A DNA stretch of 64,000 nucleotides, from the NCBI GenBank assembly GCA_021774785.1, contig JAJFIQ010000006.1, forward strand, positions 186,001 through 250,000, in the 5' to 3' direction. The stretch is from Emcibacter sp. (GTDB lineage: Bacteria > Pseudomonadota > Alphaproteobacteria > Sphingomonadales > Emcibacteraceae). Below the pieces are notes generated by a model, which made no database searches, was not told where the DNA came from, and saw nothing but the letters and a program-made list of their open reading frames with translations. How positions within the stretch are numbered: the first letter of the stretch is position 1; each line of letters starts with the position of its first letter. The position numbers and the translations under genes are program-made. Shown in pieces: positions 19,072 through 28,467 of this stretch.

Positions 19072-21480
19072 ATGAAATTCAATGGTCTTGGCATTATTAT
19101 CGCGGCCTGTCTGTTACCCATGGCAGTATCAGCAGGTGACACGGTTGTTACCATAAAACGCGATGACTTTGGCACTCCGCATATCTATGCCAAGGATGAT
19201 CATGACCTTTTTTATGGCTATGGCTACGTTCTGGCCGAAGACCGCCTTTATCAGCTGGAAATGCTCAAAAGATCAACGCAAGGCAAGGTAGCAGAGGTTC
19301 TGGGCAAGGGTTTTATTGCCTTTGACAAAAAACAAAGAACCCTATTCTGGCCCGACGATATTCGGGCGGAAATATCTTTTCTTGATGATAATATGAGTGG
19401 ATTATTCAAGGGCTTCGCCGCAGGTATCAATGATCGTATCGCCACCGTACTCGCCGATCCGGACCAACTGATGCCTTACGAGTTCACCGCCAATGATTTC
19501 CGGCCACAGCTTTGGACGGATTATGATGTGGTGATGATGTTTGTTGGCTCCATGCTGCTCAGGTTTGGTGATTTTAATACGGAACTTGAAAATCAGGCCT
19601 TTCTTTCCGACCTCATCAAAACCCACGGCAAGGTGGACGCATGGAAAATATTCAATGCCGTGATACCGATAAATAATGGTTATGCCCCGACATCAATTCC
19701 CAAAGGCGACTGGCAGAAATCCGCGCACGCCCCCCAGCCCTTTCAACGTCATGAGGTGATTAATGCGAAAATCTCACCCCCCCATAACCCAAATGCGAGG
19801 GGACATGCGTTCAGCAATGCCCTTGTTCTTGGGCCGGAGCGGCTAAAGGGTGCCAAGGCTGTTTTGATCAATGGCCCGCAGTTTGGCTGGTACGTACCCG
19901 CCTATACCTATTCGGTTGGTTTTCATTCCCCGGGCTGGGATGCGGTCGGCAATGCACCGCTTGGCTATCCGCTGCCCATGTTCGGCTATAACAAACATAT
20001 AACATGGGGCAGCACATGGGGTGTTATGGATAATGTGGATATATTCCGCGAGACATTAAACCCTGATCGTCCCCTGCATTATAAACATAAAGGCCTATGG
20101 AAGGCTCTGCGTTCCCGAGAAGAAATTATTAAGGTCAAAGACAGTGAAGACATTACCTTTAATGCCCTGAACAGCATTCATGGCCCCATTATCCACCGGG
20201 ACGGGCAATATGCCTATGCCAAGCGGCGGGGGTGGGCCGGACGCGAACTTGAAACCCTCACCGGATGGATAGAAGCCACAAGGGCTAAAAACCACGCTGA
20301 ATGGCTAAATGCCGTGGGTAAATCTGCCCTGAATGTAAACTGGTATTTCGCCGATCAAAAAGGCAATATTGGCTATGGTTCCATGGGGGCGTACCCTGTC
20401 AGGGCCAAGGATCATGATAATCGCCTTCCCGTCAGCGGCGAAGGTGATATGGATTGGGTCACCATTCAATCACCCGCTATGAACCCTCAAAAACTCAATC
20501 CTTCGAGCCATTATGTTGCCAACTGGAATAACAAGCCCGGCGCGGGTGTTGATAACCCCGATGAATGGTGGGCTTCATGGTCAGAAGCAGACCGGGTTAA
20601 GATACTGGATGATGCCGTAAGGAAAGCAGGCAGAATGACCCCTGATCAGGCGTGGCATTTAATGATGCAGGCCTCATTCACCGACCCCAATGCCACCTAT
20701 TTCCGGCCCCTTATGTTATCTGCTTTGACAACATACGGAGAAAATCCGCGTTATGCCGCCATAAGGGACGCGCTGCTCAGCTGGGATGGTACATTTTCAA
20801 AGATGACGGGAAAAGGCACAGCCAATTCAAGTGGCAATGGCTACGAGCATCCCGGCAATGCCATTTTCCGCTTTTGGCTGAGGGAAATGATGGTGTCTGT
20901 GTTATCTGATGACCTGTCTGGTAATATTGGGGGCATCATCGCCCACAGCACCGGCTACGGCACGCCGGAAAAGCCGACAGCCAGCGGTATTAATATTTCC
21001 GTTGGGCTTAAACTGCTTTTTGAAACATTGCAGGGACGCGGCAGATTTGACTTTCTTAATGGTGAAAAGGCTGATGATATATGGATCGCGGCACTTGATA
21101 AGGCGCTTGAGAGTTTAACTACCAAATTCGGCAAGGATATATCCCGGTGGCATTTGCCAGTGCCCGCCACGCGGTTTCGGCATGTTAATTTTCTGGGTAT
21201 CCCGCAGGCATTGGCCCAATCCGTACGTGATGATATACCCGCCATGAACCGGGGTACTGAAAATAATATGACTGTCTTTACACAGGATGGGCCAAAGGGC
21301 TATGAGGTTGTCCCGCCCGGGCAAAGTGGCTTCATAAAACCAGACGGTGAAAAAGCAAAACATTATGATGACCAGTATTTAATGTATCAAAATTTGCGAA
21401 ATAAGCCCACATGGTTATATCGGAAAGATATTGATAGCCATACGGAACGCACATATAGCCTGACCATCAAGCGGCCTTAA
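19072..21480 (+). CDS. Penicillin acylase family protein (Ntn hydrolase), exported
   Basis: An 802-residue penicillin-amidase family precursor. I place the start at ATG 19072, since AAGGGA at 19058-19063 has ideal spacing. It has a signal peptide (MKFNGLGIIIAACLLPMAVS, then AG), the alpha-chain motif DDFGTPHIYAKDDHDLFYGY, a linker, and a likely autoprocessing site before Ser248 in HAFSNALVLG, which becomes the N-terminal nucleophile of the beta chain. Conserved beta-chain elements include HSPGWDAVGNAPLGYPLPM, GYNKHITWGSTWG and DNVDIF. Family members cleave amides such as penicillins or acyl-homoserine lactones; substrate cannot be read from sequence. It lies 131 bases after the GMC gene, so it may have its own promoter. 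Confidence 0.88.
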   Translation: MKFNGLGIIIAACLLPMAVSAGDTVVTIKRDDFGTPHIYAKDDHDLFYGYGYVLAEDRLYQLEMLKRSTQGKVAEVLGKGFIAFDKKQRTLFWPDDIRAEISFLDDNMSGLFKGFAAGINDRIATVLADPDQLMPYEFTANDFRPQLWTDYDVVMMFVGSMLLRFGDFNTELENQAFLSDLIKTHGKVDAWKIFNAVIPINNGYAPTSIPKGDWQKSAHAPQPFQRHEVINAKISPPHNPNARGHAFSNALVLGPERLKGAKAVLINGPQFGWYVPAYTYSVGFHSPGWDAVGNAPLGYPLPMFGYNKHITWGSTWGVMDNVDIFRETLNPDRPLHYKHKGLWKALRSREEIIKVKDSEDITFNALNSIHGPIIHRDGQYAYAKRRGWAGRELETLTGWIEATRAKNHAEWLNAVGKSALNVNWYFADQKGNIGYGSMGAYPVRAKDHDNRLPVSGEGDMDWVTIQSPAMNPQKLNPSSHYVANWNNKPGAGVDNPDEWWASWSEADRVKILDDAVRKAGRMTPDQAWHLMMQASFTDPNATYFRPLMLSALTTYGENPRYAAIRDALLSWDGTFSKMTGKGTANSSGNGYEHPGNAIFRFWLREMMVSVLSDDLSGNIGGIIAHSTGYGTPEKPTASGINISVGLKLLFETLQGRGRFDFLNGEKADDIWIAALDKALESLTTKFGKDISRWHLPVPATRFRHVNFLGIPQALAQSVRDDIPAMNRGTENNMTVFTQDGPKGYEVVPPGQSGFIKPDGEKAKHYDDQYLMYQNLRNKPTWLYRKDIDSHTERTYSLTIKRP

Positions 21481-21549
21481 GCGGTTATGGATGCCAGGTT
21501 TCCTTTATCATTGACACAGCCCGTTAAGCAGACTTTATGCCAAAGCTAC

Positions 21550-23730
21550 TTAATTATTTTCAAGGTTGTTCAGGGCCTGACGGATTTCCTGTGTCTTCCC
21601 CGTCGCAAACTGCGCTATTTCAACATCAACATTCAGGATATGACCAATCCACCAGTCGCGTAAGAAACGGCAGAGTCTATACCGCATTTCAGGGTCTTTG
21701 TTTTCACGCCAATCACGGGCCAGTTCATGCACCTGTGCAACAAGTTTCTGATGGTATTCCTGATGTTCTATCAGTTTGGGGAAGTCACAGACTTCCATGA
21801 TCGTCTCCTCTCGCCTGAAGTGATATTCGGTATATTCAATCAACTCTATAATGACGTTATTCAATTCTGCTTCTTGGCAAAAACCACTGGAAATTTTATT
21901 AATAAGAAAAATAATTACCTGGTGGTCTTTGTCGATGGGGTCAACGCCAACACGCAAGTTATCACTCCAGATTAGTATCATGTCATTTGATGCCAGCGGC
22001 AACTCGATCCAGAATGTTGTGCCTACACCTTCCTCACTTTCAAAATCAATCCGCCCGCCCATTTGCTCTGTAAGCAGTTTACATATGGCGAGGCCGATAC
22101 CATTGCCTTCTCTGGTTATCGCAGAATGAGAACCGAGACGTTGAAACATATTAAAAACATTTACATAATCTTGTTCAGCAATGCCAATACCAGTATCCGC
22201 AATCAGTATCCGCAAAAATCCTTCCTTGGTTTCCTGATAACTCACTATAATCGTACCACCATCGTTATTATATTTTACCGCATTGGATAGAAGATTTATT
22301 ATGATCTGTTCGAAGCGCAACTGGTCTGTGCGAAGAAGAGCCTTCGCTCCAGCCTTAATCTGGTTAATAACTTTTATTCCCCGCTCTTCCCCAAGAGGCT
22401 GTACCTGTGTAATACAATTTTGAATGGTTTCTACGGCATCGACTTCTTCCAAAAATATGGCCGCTTGGTCGGCCTCGATTTGAGATAGGTCGAGAATCTC
22501 GTTAATAAGTTTAAGAAGATAATTGCCACCAGTCAGAATATTCTCCACATACTCGCTCTGGGTTTTCGAAAGAGTTTCTTCTGAATTTAATAGCAACATC
22601 TGTCCAAACCCCAAAACGGCATTTAGCGGAGTTCGAAGTTCATGGCTCATGCTGGCAAGGAATTCCGATTTTGCCTTGCTAGCCTGATTCGCTTCTTTTT
22701 TGGCTACCCGTAAATTATCTTCATATAACCTACGGTCCGTTATGTCTATTATGGAACCCGCCATATAAGTGGGCTGGCCAAATTCATCGCGGCTTGCTCT
22801 GCCTCTGGATTGCACCCAAATATATTCACCATCTTTTTTACGCATTCGAAATTCCATGTCAAATGGTGTCTTAAATTCCAAATGGGTATTAACATGGTGC
22901 CATACCAGATCTCTATCATCAGGATGAATAATATTTGTAAACGTTGCCACAACCGGTTTAAGGTCGCTAAAGTCATACCCCAGAATCTCTGCCCAACGTG
23001 GCGAGAAGTAATCATCACCCGTTTTAATATTCCAATCCCATATGCCATCATTTGTCCCGTCAACAGCACGATGATACCGTTGCTCACTTTCCTTTATCCG
23101 GCGGATCATGGGATTGTTCACACGCAGAAATAGTGCTGCACCTAACCCCGTCAGGAGCATTGAAAAGAATATAAGAAAACCTCCCATTTCCAGGAACGGC
23201 GCACGGACCTCGGCAATATCAATTTTGACAACAATCCCAAAATTCAGTGTTTTTACCGGCTGATAGGCTGCTAAAACTTCAACACCATCATAATCTTTTC
23301 CGATCATGACGCCGCCGTACCCGTTAAGTGCTCGCCGCATGGGTTCGGCCAAGACAGATCCGGAGGGTACCCCACGGGGCACCAATTCACCGCCACCAGG
23401 TGAAATCAACAAGAAATTAATATTTTCACCCTGCTTCTGAGCAAGAAGGAATTCCCCTGTTTCCCCTATCTTTTCCAGTGAGTTAAAGGCCTCATTTATT
23501 TGGCTGAATGTCGCTGATAACGATCCATCCGGATAATCAGCACTATATTCCTGATCGAAAAGAGCCACAGATTCCAGTAGCCGCGTCTGACTAAGGGCCG
23601 TTCTTGTCAAATTTTCACGAGATTGATCCAAAGCCACCTGATATAAGGCCGTTAATGTACTGGCCAGAATAACCATGGCGATTATCACCATTATCCCGAT
23701 CAACGTTATATTTACCTTGCGAAAACTCAT
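21550..23730 (-). CDS. Hemerythrin-tailed PAS sensor histidine kinase (copy 2)
   Basis: A 726-residue membrane sensor kinase. I chose ATG 23730 because AGAGGTG lies six bases before it. Order: transmembrane helix (7-30), periplasmic region (30-183), second helix (183-203), PAS domain (about 215-335), HisKA with the phospho-acceptor His363 (ASMSHELRTPLNAVLG), HATPase with LLSNAVKYN, DTGIGIAE and GNGIGLAIC, then a C-terminal bacteriohemerythrin domain. The hemerythrin has all seven di-iron ligands: His in DKDHQ, HFRRE (HxxxE), EHQEYH (HxxxH) and HILNVD (HxxxxD). The di-iron centre should bind oxygen or sense redox state or NO. There is no receiver domain. It is closely related to the gene upstream, 86 bases away, so a tandem duplication is likely. 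Confidence 0.9.
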   Translation of the reverse strand: MSFRKVNITLIGIMVIIAMVILASTLTALYQVALDQSRENLTRTALSQTRLLESVALFDQEYSADYPDGSLSATFSQINEAFNSLEKIGETGEFLLAQKQGENINFLLISPGGGELVPRGVPSGSVLAEPMRRALNGYGGVMIGKDYDGVEVLAAYQPVKTLNFGIVVKIDIAEVRAPFLEMGGFLIFFSMLLTGLGAALFLRVNNPMIRRIKESEQRYHRAVDGTNDGIWDWNIKTGDDYFSPRWAEILGYDFSDLKPVVATFTNIIHPDDRDLVWHHVNTHLEFKTPFDMEFRMRKKDGEYIWVQSRGRASRDEFGQPTYMAGSIIDITDRRLYEDNLRVAKKEANQASKAKSEFLASMSHELRTPLNAVLGFGQMLLLNSEETLSKTQSEYVENILTGGNYLLKLINEILDLSQIEADQAAIFLEEVDAVETIQNCITQVQPLGEERGIKVINQIKAGAKALLRTDQLRFEQIIINLLSNAVKYNNDGGTIIVSYQETKEGFLRILIADTGIGIAEQDYVNVFNMFQRLGSHSAITREGNGIGLAICKLLTEQMGGRIDFESEEGVGTTFWIELPLASNDMILIWSDNLRVGVDPIDKDHQVIIFLINKISSGFCQEAELNNVIIELIEYTEYHFRREETIMEVCDFPKLIEHQEYHQKLVAQVHELARDWRENKDPEMRYRLCRFLRDWWIGHILNVDVEIAQFATGKTQEIRQALNNLENN

Positions 23731-23816
23731 GATATTCACCTCTCGGAAAATCATGTCCGAGTATACTACACAAAAACGGAAGTCATATTAACATATATCA
23801 ATCTATGGTAGATTGA

Positions 23817-26105
23817 TCATTTCTCAAGTTCTGTCAAAGCCTTACGAATTTCCTTCTTCTTACCTTTGGTATATTCCTCTATTTCAGTATCAACTTTCAT
23901 AATATGTCCAACCCACCAGTCTCGCAAAAAGTAGCTGAGTCGTTGGTGTAATTCCGGACTTTTATTTTTTCGCCAATCACGGGCTAAATCATTCACTTCG
24001 GCAACAAATTTTTGATGATAGGCACGATGTTCTTTCAATTTCGGATAACCACATACTTCCATAATGACTTCCTCTCGTCTGAAGTGATATTGAGTATATT
24101 CAATTAACTCCTTAATGATATCATTCAAATCAGTTCCATCGCAATTGCCACTGGAAATTTTATTAGTAAGAGAAATAAGGGTTTGATGGTCTTTGTCTAT
24201 GGCATCAACACCAACACGCAGGCTGTCACTCCAGATGAGCACCCCTTTATTTGATGCCAGCGGCAACTCAATCCAGAATGTTGTGCCCTTGCCAATCTCG
24301 CTCTCAAAATCTATTCGTCCAGCCAGTTGTTCCGTAAGCAACTTACATATGGCAAGCCCGATACCATTGCCTTCTCTTGCTACCCCTGAATGAGACCCCA
24401 GACGTTGAAACATATTAAAAATATTTGCATGGTTTCTTTCGGCGATACCAACACCAGTATCCGCTATGGATATATGCAGAAATCCTTCCTTGGTTTTTTG
24501 GTAATCCACCGTTATTGTACCACTATCTTTATTATATTTTACAGCATTGGACAGGAGATTAATTATTATCTGCTTAAACCGCATCTGATCTGTACGAAGG
24601 AAATCATCGGAACTAGCCTTAATCCGGTTAATAATCTTTATGCCTCTCGCCTCACACGAGGGTAAAATCTGAACTATACAGCTTTTAATAATTTCCTCTG
24701 CATCTATCTCTGTCAGATAAATAGATGCCTGATCAGCCTCAATCTGTGACAAATCAAGAATTTCATTGATGAGTTTCAGAAGGTGATTACCACCTGTTAG
24801 AATATTTTCCACATACTCATTCTGAGTTGTAGAGAGGTCATCTTTAGGGTTGAGCTGAAGCATCTGACCAAACCCTAAAACAGCATTAAGGGGTGTTCTG
24901 AGCTCGTGACTCATGCTGGCTAGAAATTCAGATTTAGCCCTATTCGCTGTCTCTGCTTTTTCCTTGGCCTTTTCCAATTCTCGTTTGTTGTTAATTCTTT
25001 CCGTGATATTCTTGGCGCTTCCCCGGTATCCGACAAATTGTCCATCATTATCATACACTGGAACACCGCTGACACTGACTTGCAGTTTCTCATTATTGCC
25101 AAAGACAACGGTATATTCAAAATCTTTAAAAGGGCGTCGGGCAATGAGGTCAGCCTTATGTTTTTCCCATTTCTCGGGTGTATCCTGAGCATTTGAAAAA
25201 TTCCACCGTTTAGTGCCAATCACCTCATCAACTTCGTAACCTGTAATTTTTTCAAAATTACCAGTGATTGACGTATATCTCAAATCGGCATCCATTTCCC
25301 AAAACCAATCGGAAGATACATTGGCAAAATCGCTGGCCCTGCGTTCACTGGTTAAAAGCTCCTGACGGGCCTTATACACTGAATCAAGCATATCATTAAA
25401 TCCATGAGCCAGTTTTCCCAGCTCATCTACGCGAACCACATCTGCCCGCGTATCATGCAACCCTTTTGATACTGAATCGGCAGCACCGATCAGCCGGTAT
25501 ATACCCCGCGACAACCCCAGCCCCATATAATATGCAAATATGGTTCCGACAATTATCGCCACAAATGTGTAAAGAACGCCATCTCTGGTAATGATATCCA
25601 AATTAACTGTCGTATTATTACGATCAATGCCGACACGCGCCCAGCCTATTTGACGGCCCTTTACCACAACAGGTGCCGCAACATCGATTATTTCGTCACT
25701 ATTGACCATAACAACGGTTGCCAATATATGATCAAGTAAAGCAAGGCTGATGGGATCGTCAATATATTTACCAACCATTTTACGGTCCGTATAACCCAAT
25801 ATTTTGCCCTTTAAATCGTGGATCATGGCATATTGCAAAGAGGGGTAGTTGCTTTGAGAGTTAATCACTTCTTCCAGACCCACAACATCACTGGATAATA
25901 TCCATGACGTGCTATTGGCCGCCAGTGTCTTGGCGAGGCTTCCGGCATGTTCGATAGTCTGTTCACGAAGAAAATTGCTTTGGCGGGTCACAAGATCAAA
26001 AACAAATATGGTCATCAATACTGCATGCACAAGGGCGATCCCGATGATCAACTGCCGCCGAATTGACCCCTTCCAAAAATATTCTATTTTTTTGATAATA
26101 GTCAT
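23817..26105 (-). CDS. Hemerythrin-tailed HAMP-PAS sensor histidine kinase (copy 1)
   Basis: A 762-residue sensor kinase: transmembrane helix (about 19-40), periplasmic sensing region with YAMIHDLKGKILGYTDRKM (about 90-160), second helix (177-197), HAMP (to about 250), PAS (255-370), HisKA with His400 (ASMSHELRTPLNAVLG), HATPase, and a C-terminal hemerythrin with complete ligands (DKDHQ, HFRREE, EHRAYH, HIMKVD). Kinase and hemerythrin parts are strongly similar to the copy downstream, while the sensor parts differ, so the two may sense different signals. The gene follows a PhnD-like binding protein by 65 bases. Three octamer repeats occupy the region where its ribosome site should be; the visible ribosome site is weak. 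Confidence 0.9.
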   Translation of the reverse strand: MTIIKKIEYFWKGSIRRQLIIGIALVHAVLMTIFVFDLVTRQSNFLREQTIEHAGSLAKTLAANSTSWILSSDVVGLEEVINSQSNYPSLQYAMIHDLKGKILGYTDRKMVGKYIDDPISLALLDHILATVVMVNSDEIIDVAAPVVVKGRQIGWARVGIDRNNTTVNLDIITRDGVLYTFVAIIVGTIFAYYMGLGLSRGIYRLIGAADSVSKGLHDTRADVVRVDELGKLAHGFNDMLDSVYKARQELLTSERRASDFANVSSDWFWEMDADLRYTSITGNFEKITGYEVDEVIGTKRWNFSNAQDTPEKWEKHKADLIARRPFKDFEYTVVFGNNEKLQVSVSGVPVYDNDGQFVGYRGSAKNITERINNKRELEKAKEKAETANRAKSEFLASMSHELRTPLNAVLGFGQMLQLNPKDDLSTTQNEYVENILTGGNHLLKLINEILDLSQIEADQASIYLTEIDAEEIIKSCIVQILPSCEARGIKIINRIKASSDDFLRTDQMRFKQIIINLLSNAVKYNKDSGTITVDYQKTKEGFLHISIADTGVGIAERNHANIFNMFQRLGSHSGVAREGNGIGLAICKLLTEQLAGRIDFESEIGKGTTFWIELPLASNKGVLIWSDSLRVGVDAIDKDHQTLISLTNKISSGNCDGTDLNDIIKELIEYTQYHFRREEVIMEVCGYPKLKEHRAYHQKFVAEVNDLARDWRKNKSPELHQRLSYFLRDWWVGHIMKVDTEIEEYTKGKKKEIRKALTELEK

Positions 26106-26108
26106 TAA

Positions 26109-26132
26109 TCAAATACTCAAATACTCAAATAC
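26109..26132. repeat. Three tandem copies of an octamer at a kinase start
   Basis: TCAAATAC is repeated three times without error (26109-26116, 26117-26124, 26125-26132). It begins four bases before the ATG of the kinase at 26105 and fills its translation initiation region. Gain or loss of a unit would alter the spacing of any ribosome site, so length variation could tune expression. Confidence 0.8.
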
Positions 26133-26170
26133 GGTTACGATAACTCTATTACCCCAAAAGCCTTAACATA

Positions 26171-27097
26171 CTAATCCAATGGTCTTACTTTTTCGTGAAA
26201 TTTTTCCAAAAATACAGTTATCGGCTTATATGTTGCGTTCGTTGCTGTTTCAAAACGGGAAAGATCCATAGCTGATAATAGTTTTTTACCCGTTGGATGT
26301 TCATGAAGTGAAAACAATATATTAGAGACTTTTGCTAACAGTTCGGGCGGGACATCATCCCGCACCACCAAACCATTATTCACCAGCGGCTCTGTCTGCC
26401 AGATCGGATAGACTTCTGCCGCCAGTTCAGGTCTTTCTGCCGACAATAAATTCCACGGTGGAGGCCAGGTGGCCGCCGCCACAACATTCCCAAGATATAC
26501 ATTCATCACCGAGGATTCCTGTGATCCCACATAATGAATATCCAGATCCTTCATCACATCAATACCATGGGTTTGGAGGTAATATTGCGGCATCATTGTT
26601 GCTGCGAGTGCTGTCGGTGCGGGAAAACTAACCGACTTACCTTTCAAATCTGCAACTTTTTTAATGCCACTGTCCTTGCGAACAAGGATAATTCCACGGA
26701 ATTTGTGATCATCGGCCATTTTACCAAATACACGATAACCATGCTGTAAAGAATTAATCGTCTGATAGGGGTTTGGCAGCGCAAATTCAAATTTGCCGGC
26801 ATAGAGTTTTTCATCATAGGCCGCATAATTTCGTGACGCCTCAATTTTAAAGGAAGCCTCTGGAATTTTCTCATTCAGATAATCGGCCAAAGGGCCAAAT
26901 ATTTCATAGAGACGTTCAGGATTATGAAGCGGATGGACACCCAGAATATATTCATGTTTTACATCGGAACTATGGTCAGAAAATGATGGCTTATAGCCCT
27001 CAGTCTCCTTTTGGTCACATGCCAACAGGGCCAACAGAATGTAGAATCCTGTTAGTATTTTCCCCAACAGGTTAGACATGTTAAATAAGTCACTCAT
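26171..27097 (-). CDS. PhnD/SsuA-like periplasmic binding lipoprotein
   Basis: A 308-residue lipoprotein with a lipobox ending in Cys27 (ALLAC-DQKE) and a type 2 periplasmic-binding fold of the PhnD/phosphonate-binding family (YILGVHPLHNPERLYEIFGP, LADYLNEKI, EFALPNPYQTINSLQHGYRV, GKSVSFPAPTALAATMMPQY). In ABC systems such proteins bind phosphonate, phosphite or similar anions. Here no ATPase or permease gene is adjacent; two membrane histidine kinases follow on the same strand. A sensory role, presenting a bound anion to the kinase periplasmic domain, is therefore more likely than transport. AGGG lies 11 bases before the ATG at 27097. Confidence 0.85.
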   Translation of the reverse strand: MSDLFNMSNLLGKILTGFYILLALLACDQKETEGYKPSFSDHSSDVKHEYILGVHPLHNPERLYEIFGPLADYLNEKIPEASFKIEASRNYAAYDEKLYAGKFEFALPNPYQTINSLQHGYRVFGKMADDHKFRGIILVRKDSGIKKVADLKGKSVSFPAPTALAATMMPQYYLQTHGIDVMKDLDIHYVGSQESSVMNVYLGNVVAAATWPPPWNLLSAERPELAAEVYPIWQTEPLVNNGLVVRDDVPPELLAKVSNILFSLHEHPTGKKLLSAMDLSRFETATNATYKPITVFLEKFHEKVRPLD

Positions 27098-27140
27098 AAC
27101 GATTAAACCCTAGACCCAGAAGTCCAGACTGTCAAATAGT

Positions 27141-28334
27141 TTACGAGTAGTTTAAGGCCTGATTGATATCGGCCAATATATCGTCTGCTGTCTCCAGACC
27201 AGCGGAAATCCTCACCAGCCCTTCAGTGATGCCAAAGCGCGCACGTTCTTCCGGCTCGTATGTGGAATGGGTCATGGAAGCAGGATGTTCAACCAATGTT
27301 TCCGCGTCCCCGAGGCTAACGGCAATCTTGCAGAGTTCCAGCGAATTGAGGAATTTCAGACCCGCATCATGGCCCCCATTCAGTTCGAAAGCAATCATGC
27401 CGCCGAAACGCCGCATCTGTGTTTTTGCCAGCTCATATTGATCAAAAGACGGCAGACCGGGAAAGAAAACTTTCTCCACCTTATTATTGCCCTCCAGAAA
27501 GCTTGCGATTTTTTCCGCATTATCACAATGCCGCTCCATACGAAGCTCCAGTGTTTTCAAGCCACGCGTAATCAGAAAAGCATTCATGGGCGAGAGGACG
27601 GCCCCGGTCATATCCTTCAGGCCTACATAGCGGATCTGTTCCATATCTTCGGTACTGGACAGGATAACACCCGCCATCAGATCACCATGACCACCTAAAT
27701 ATTTGGTGGCACTATGGACCACAATATCCGCCCCCAGCGCAATGGGGTTTTGCAGATACGGTGTGCAGTAAGTGCTATCCACCACCACCTTGGCCCCTTT
27801 AGTATGGGCAATTTCTGAAATGGCTTTGATATCCACAATGCGCATATTAGGATTGGCCGGCGTTTCAAAATATACAACCCGTGTTTTATCGGAAATCTCA
27901 CGGGTGAGGTTTTCAGGATCGCGCATATCAACATGACGTACCGTAATACCGAACCGCTCCATACCATGACGGAAGAAAGCGAATGTGCAGCCGTATAAAG
28001 TCTCATCCACCAGAATTTCATCCCCCGGCGAGACAAAGGACCAGAAAACGCTAGATATAGCCCCCATGCCGGACGCTACCGTGAGGCAGGCTTCGGCCCC
28101 TTCCAGTTCCGCAAGCTTTTGTTCCAGTTCATTCAATGTGGGATTGCCAAGGCGGGTATAGATATAACCACCTTCTTCACCGGCAAAACGCGCCCCGCCC
28201 TGCTCCGCCGTATCAAACTCAAAGGTGGATGTCATATAGATCGGTGAGGTCAGAGAGCCATGGGGGTCGCTCTTATCGCGCCCGGAATGAATGGCGCGCG
28301 TGGCAAAACCCTGTGGTTTGGTAGGAGATGACAT
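27141..28334 (-). CDS. megL: L-methionine gamma-lyase
   Basis: A 397-residue PLP enzyme of the Cys/Met metabolism family. I start at ATG 28334, because GAGG lies six bases before it while the upstream ATG at 28346 is only one base from the same site. With this start the numbering equals that of Pseudomonas putida methionine gamma-lyase: Tyr59 and Arg61 (GYIYTRLGNP), Tyr114 and Cys116 (LYGCTFAF) and the PLP lysine Lys211 (HSATKYLGGHG). Cys116 is diagnostic for the lyase versus cystathionine gamma-synthase. The reaction splits methionine to methanethiol, ammonia and 2-oxobutyrate. The gene is transcribed away from the MBL hydrolase. No riboswitch-like structure was recognised in its 133-base leader. 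Confidence 0.92.
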   Translation of the reverse strand: MSSPTKPQGFATRAIHSGRDKSDPHGSLTSPIYMTSTFEFDTAEQGGARFAGEEGGYIYTRLGNPTLNELEQKLAELEGAEACLTVASGMGAISSVFWSFVSPGDEILVDETLYGCTFAFFRHGMERFGITVRHVDMRDPENLTREISDKTRVVYFETPANPNMRIVDIKAISEIAHTKGAKVVVDSTYCTPYLQNPIALGADIVVHSATKYLGGHGDLMAGVILSSTEDMEQIRYVGLKDMTGAVLSPMNAFLITRGLKTLELRMERHCDNAEKIASFLEGNNKVEKVFFPGLPSFDQYELAKTQMRRFGGMIAFELNGGHDAGLKFLNSLELCKIAVSLGDAETLVEHPASMTHSTYEPEERARFGITEGLVRISAGLETADDILADINQALNYS

Positions 28335-28467
28335 GACATGCCTCATAAAATACTGTTACAATCAATAGAAGTCATTGTAACACATTACGCAATTAATTGC
28401 TCTATATCATGATAAATCAAAATTAATTGTCGAATATATTTAAAAAATAGAAACAGTTTTCAGAAAT

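Noticed and set aside
26171-27097. Phosphonate ABC transporter operon
   Set aside because: There are no ATPase or permease genes next to the binding protein; two sensor kinases follow instead.
28347-28467. SAM-type riboswitch upstream of methionine gamma-lyase
   Set aside because: I could not find paired elements or conserved bases of SAM-I or SAM-II riboswitches in this short AT-rich gap.
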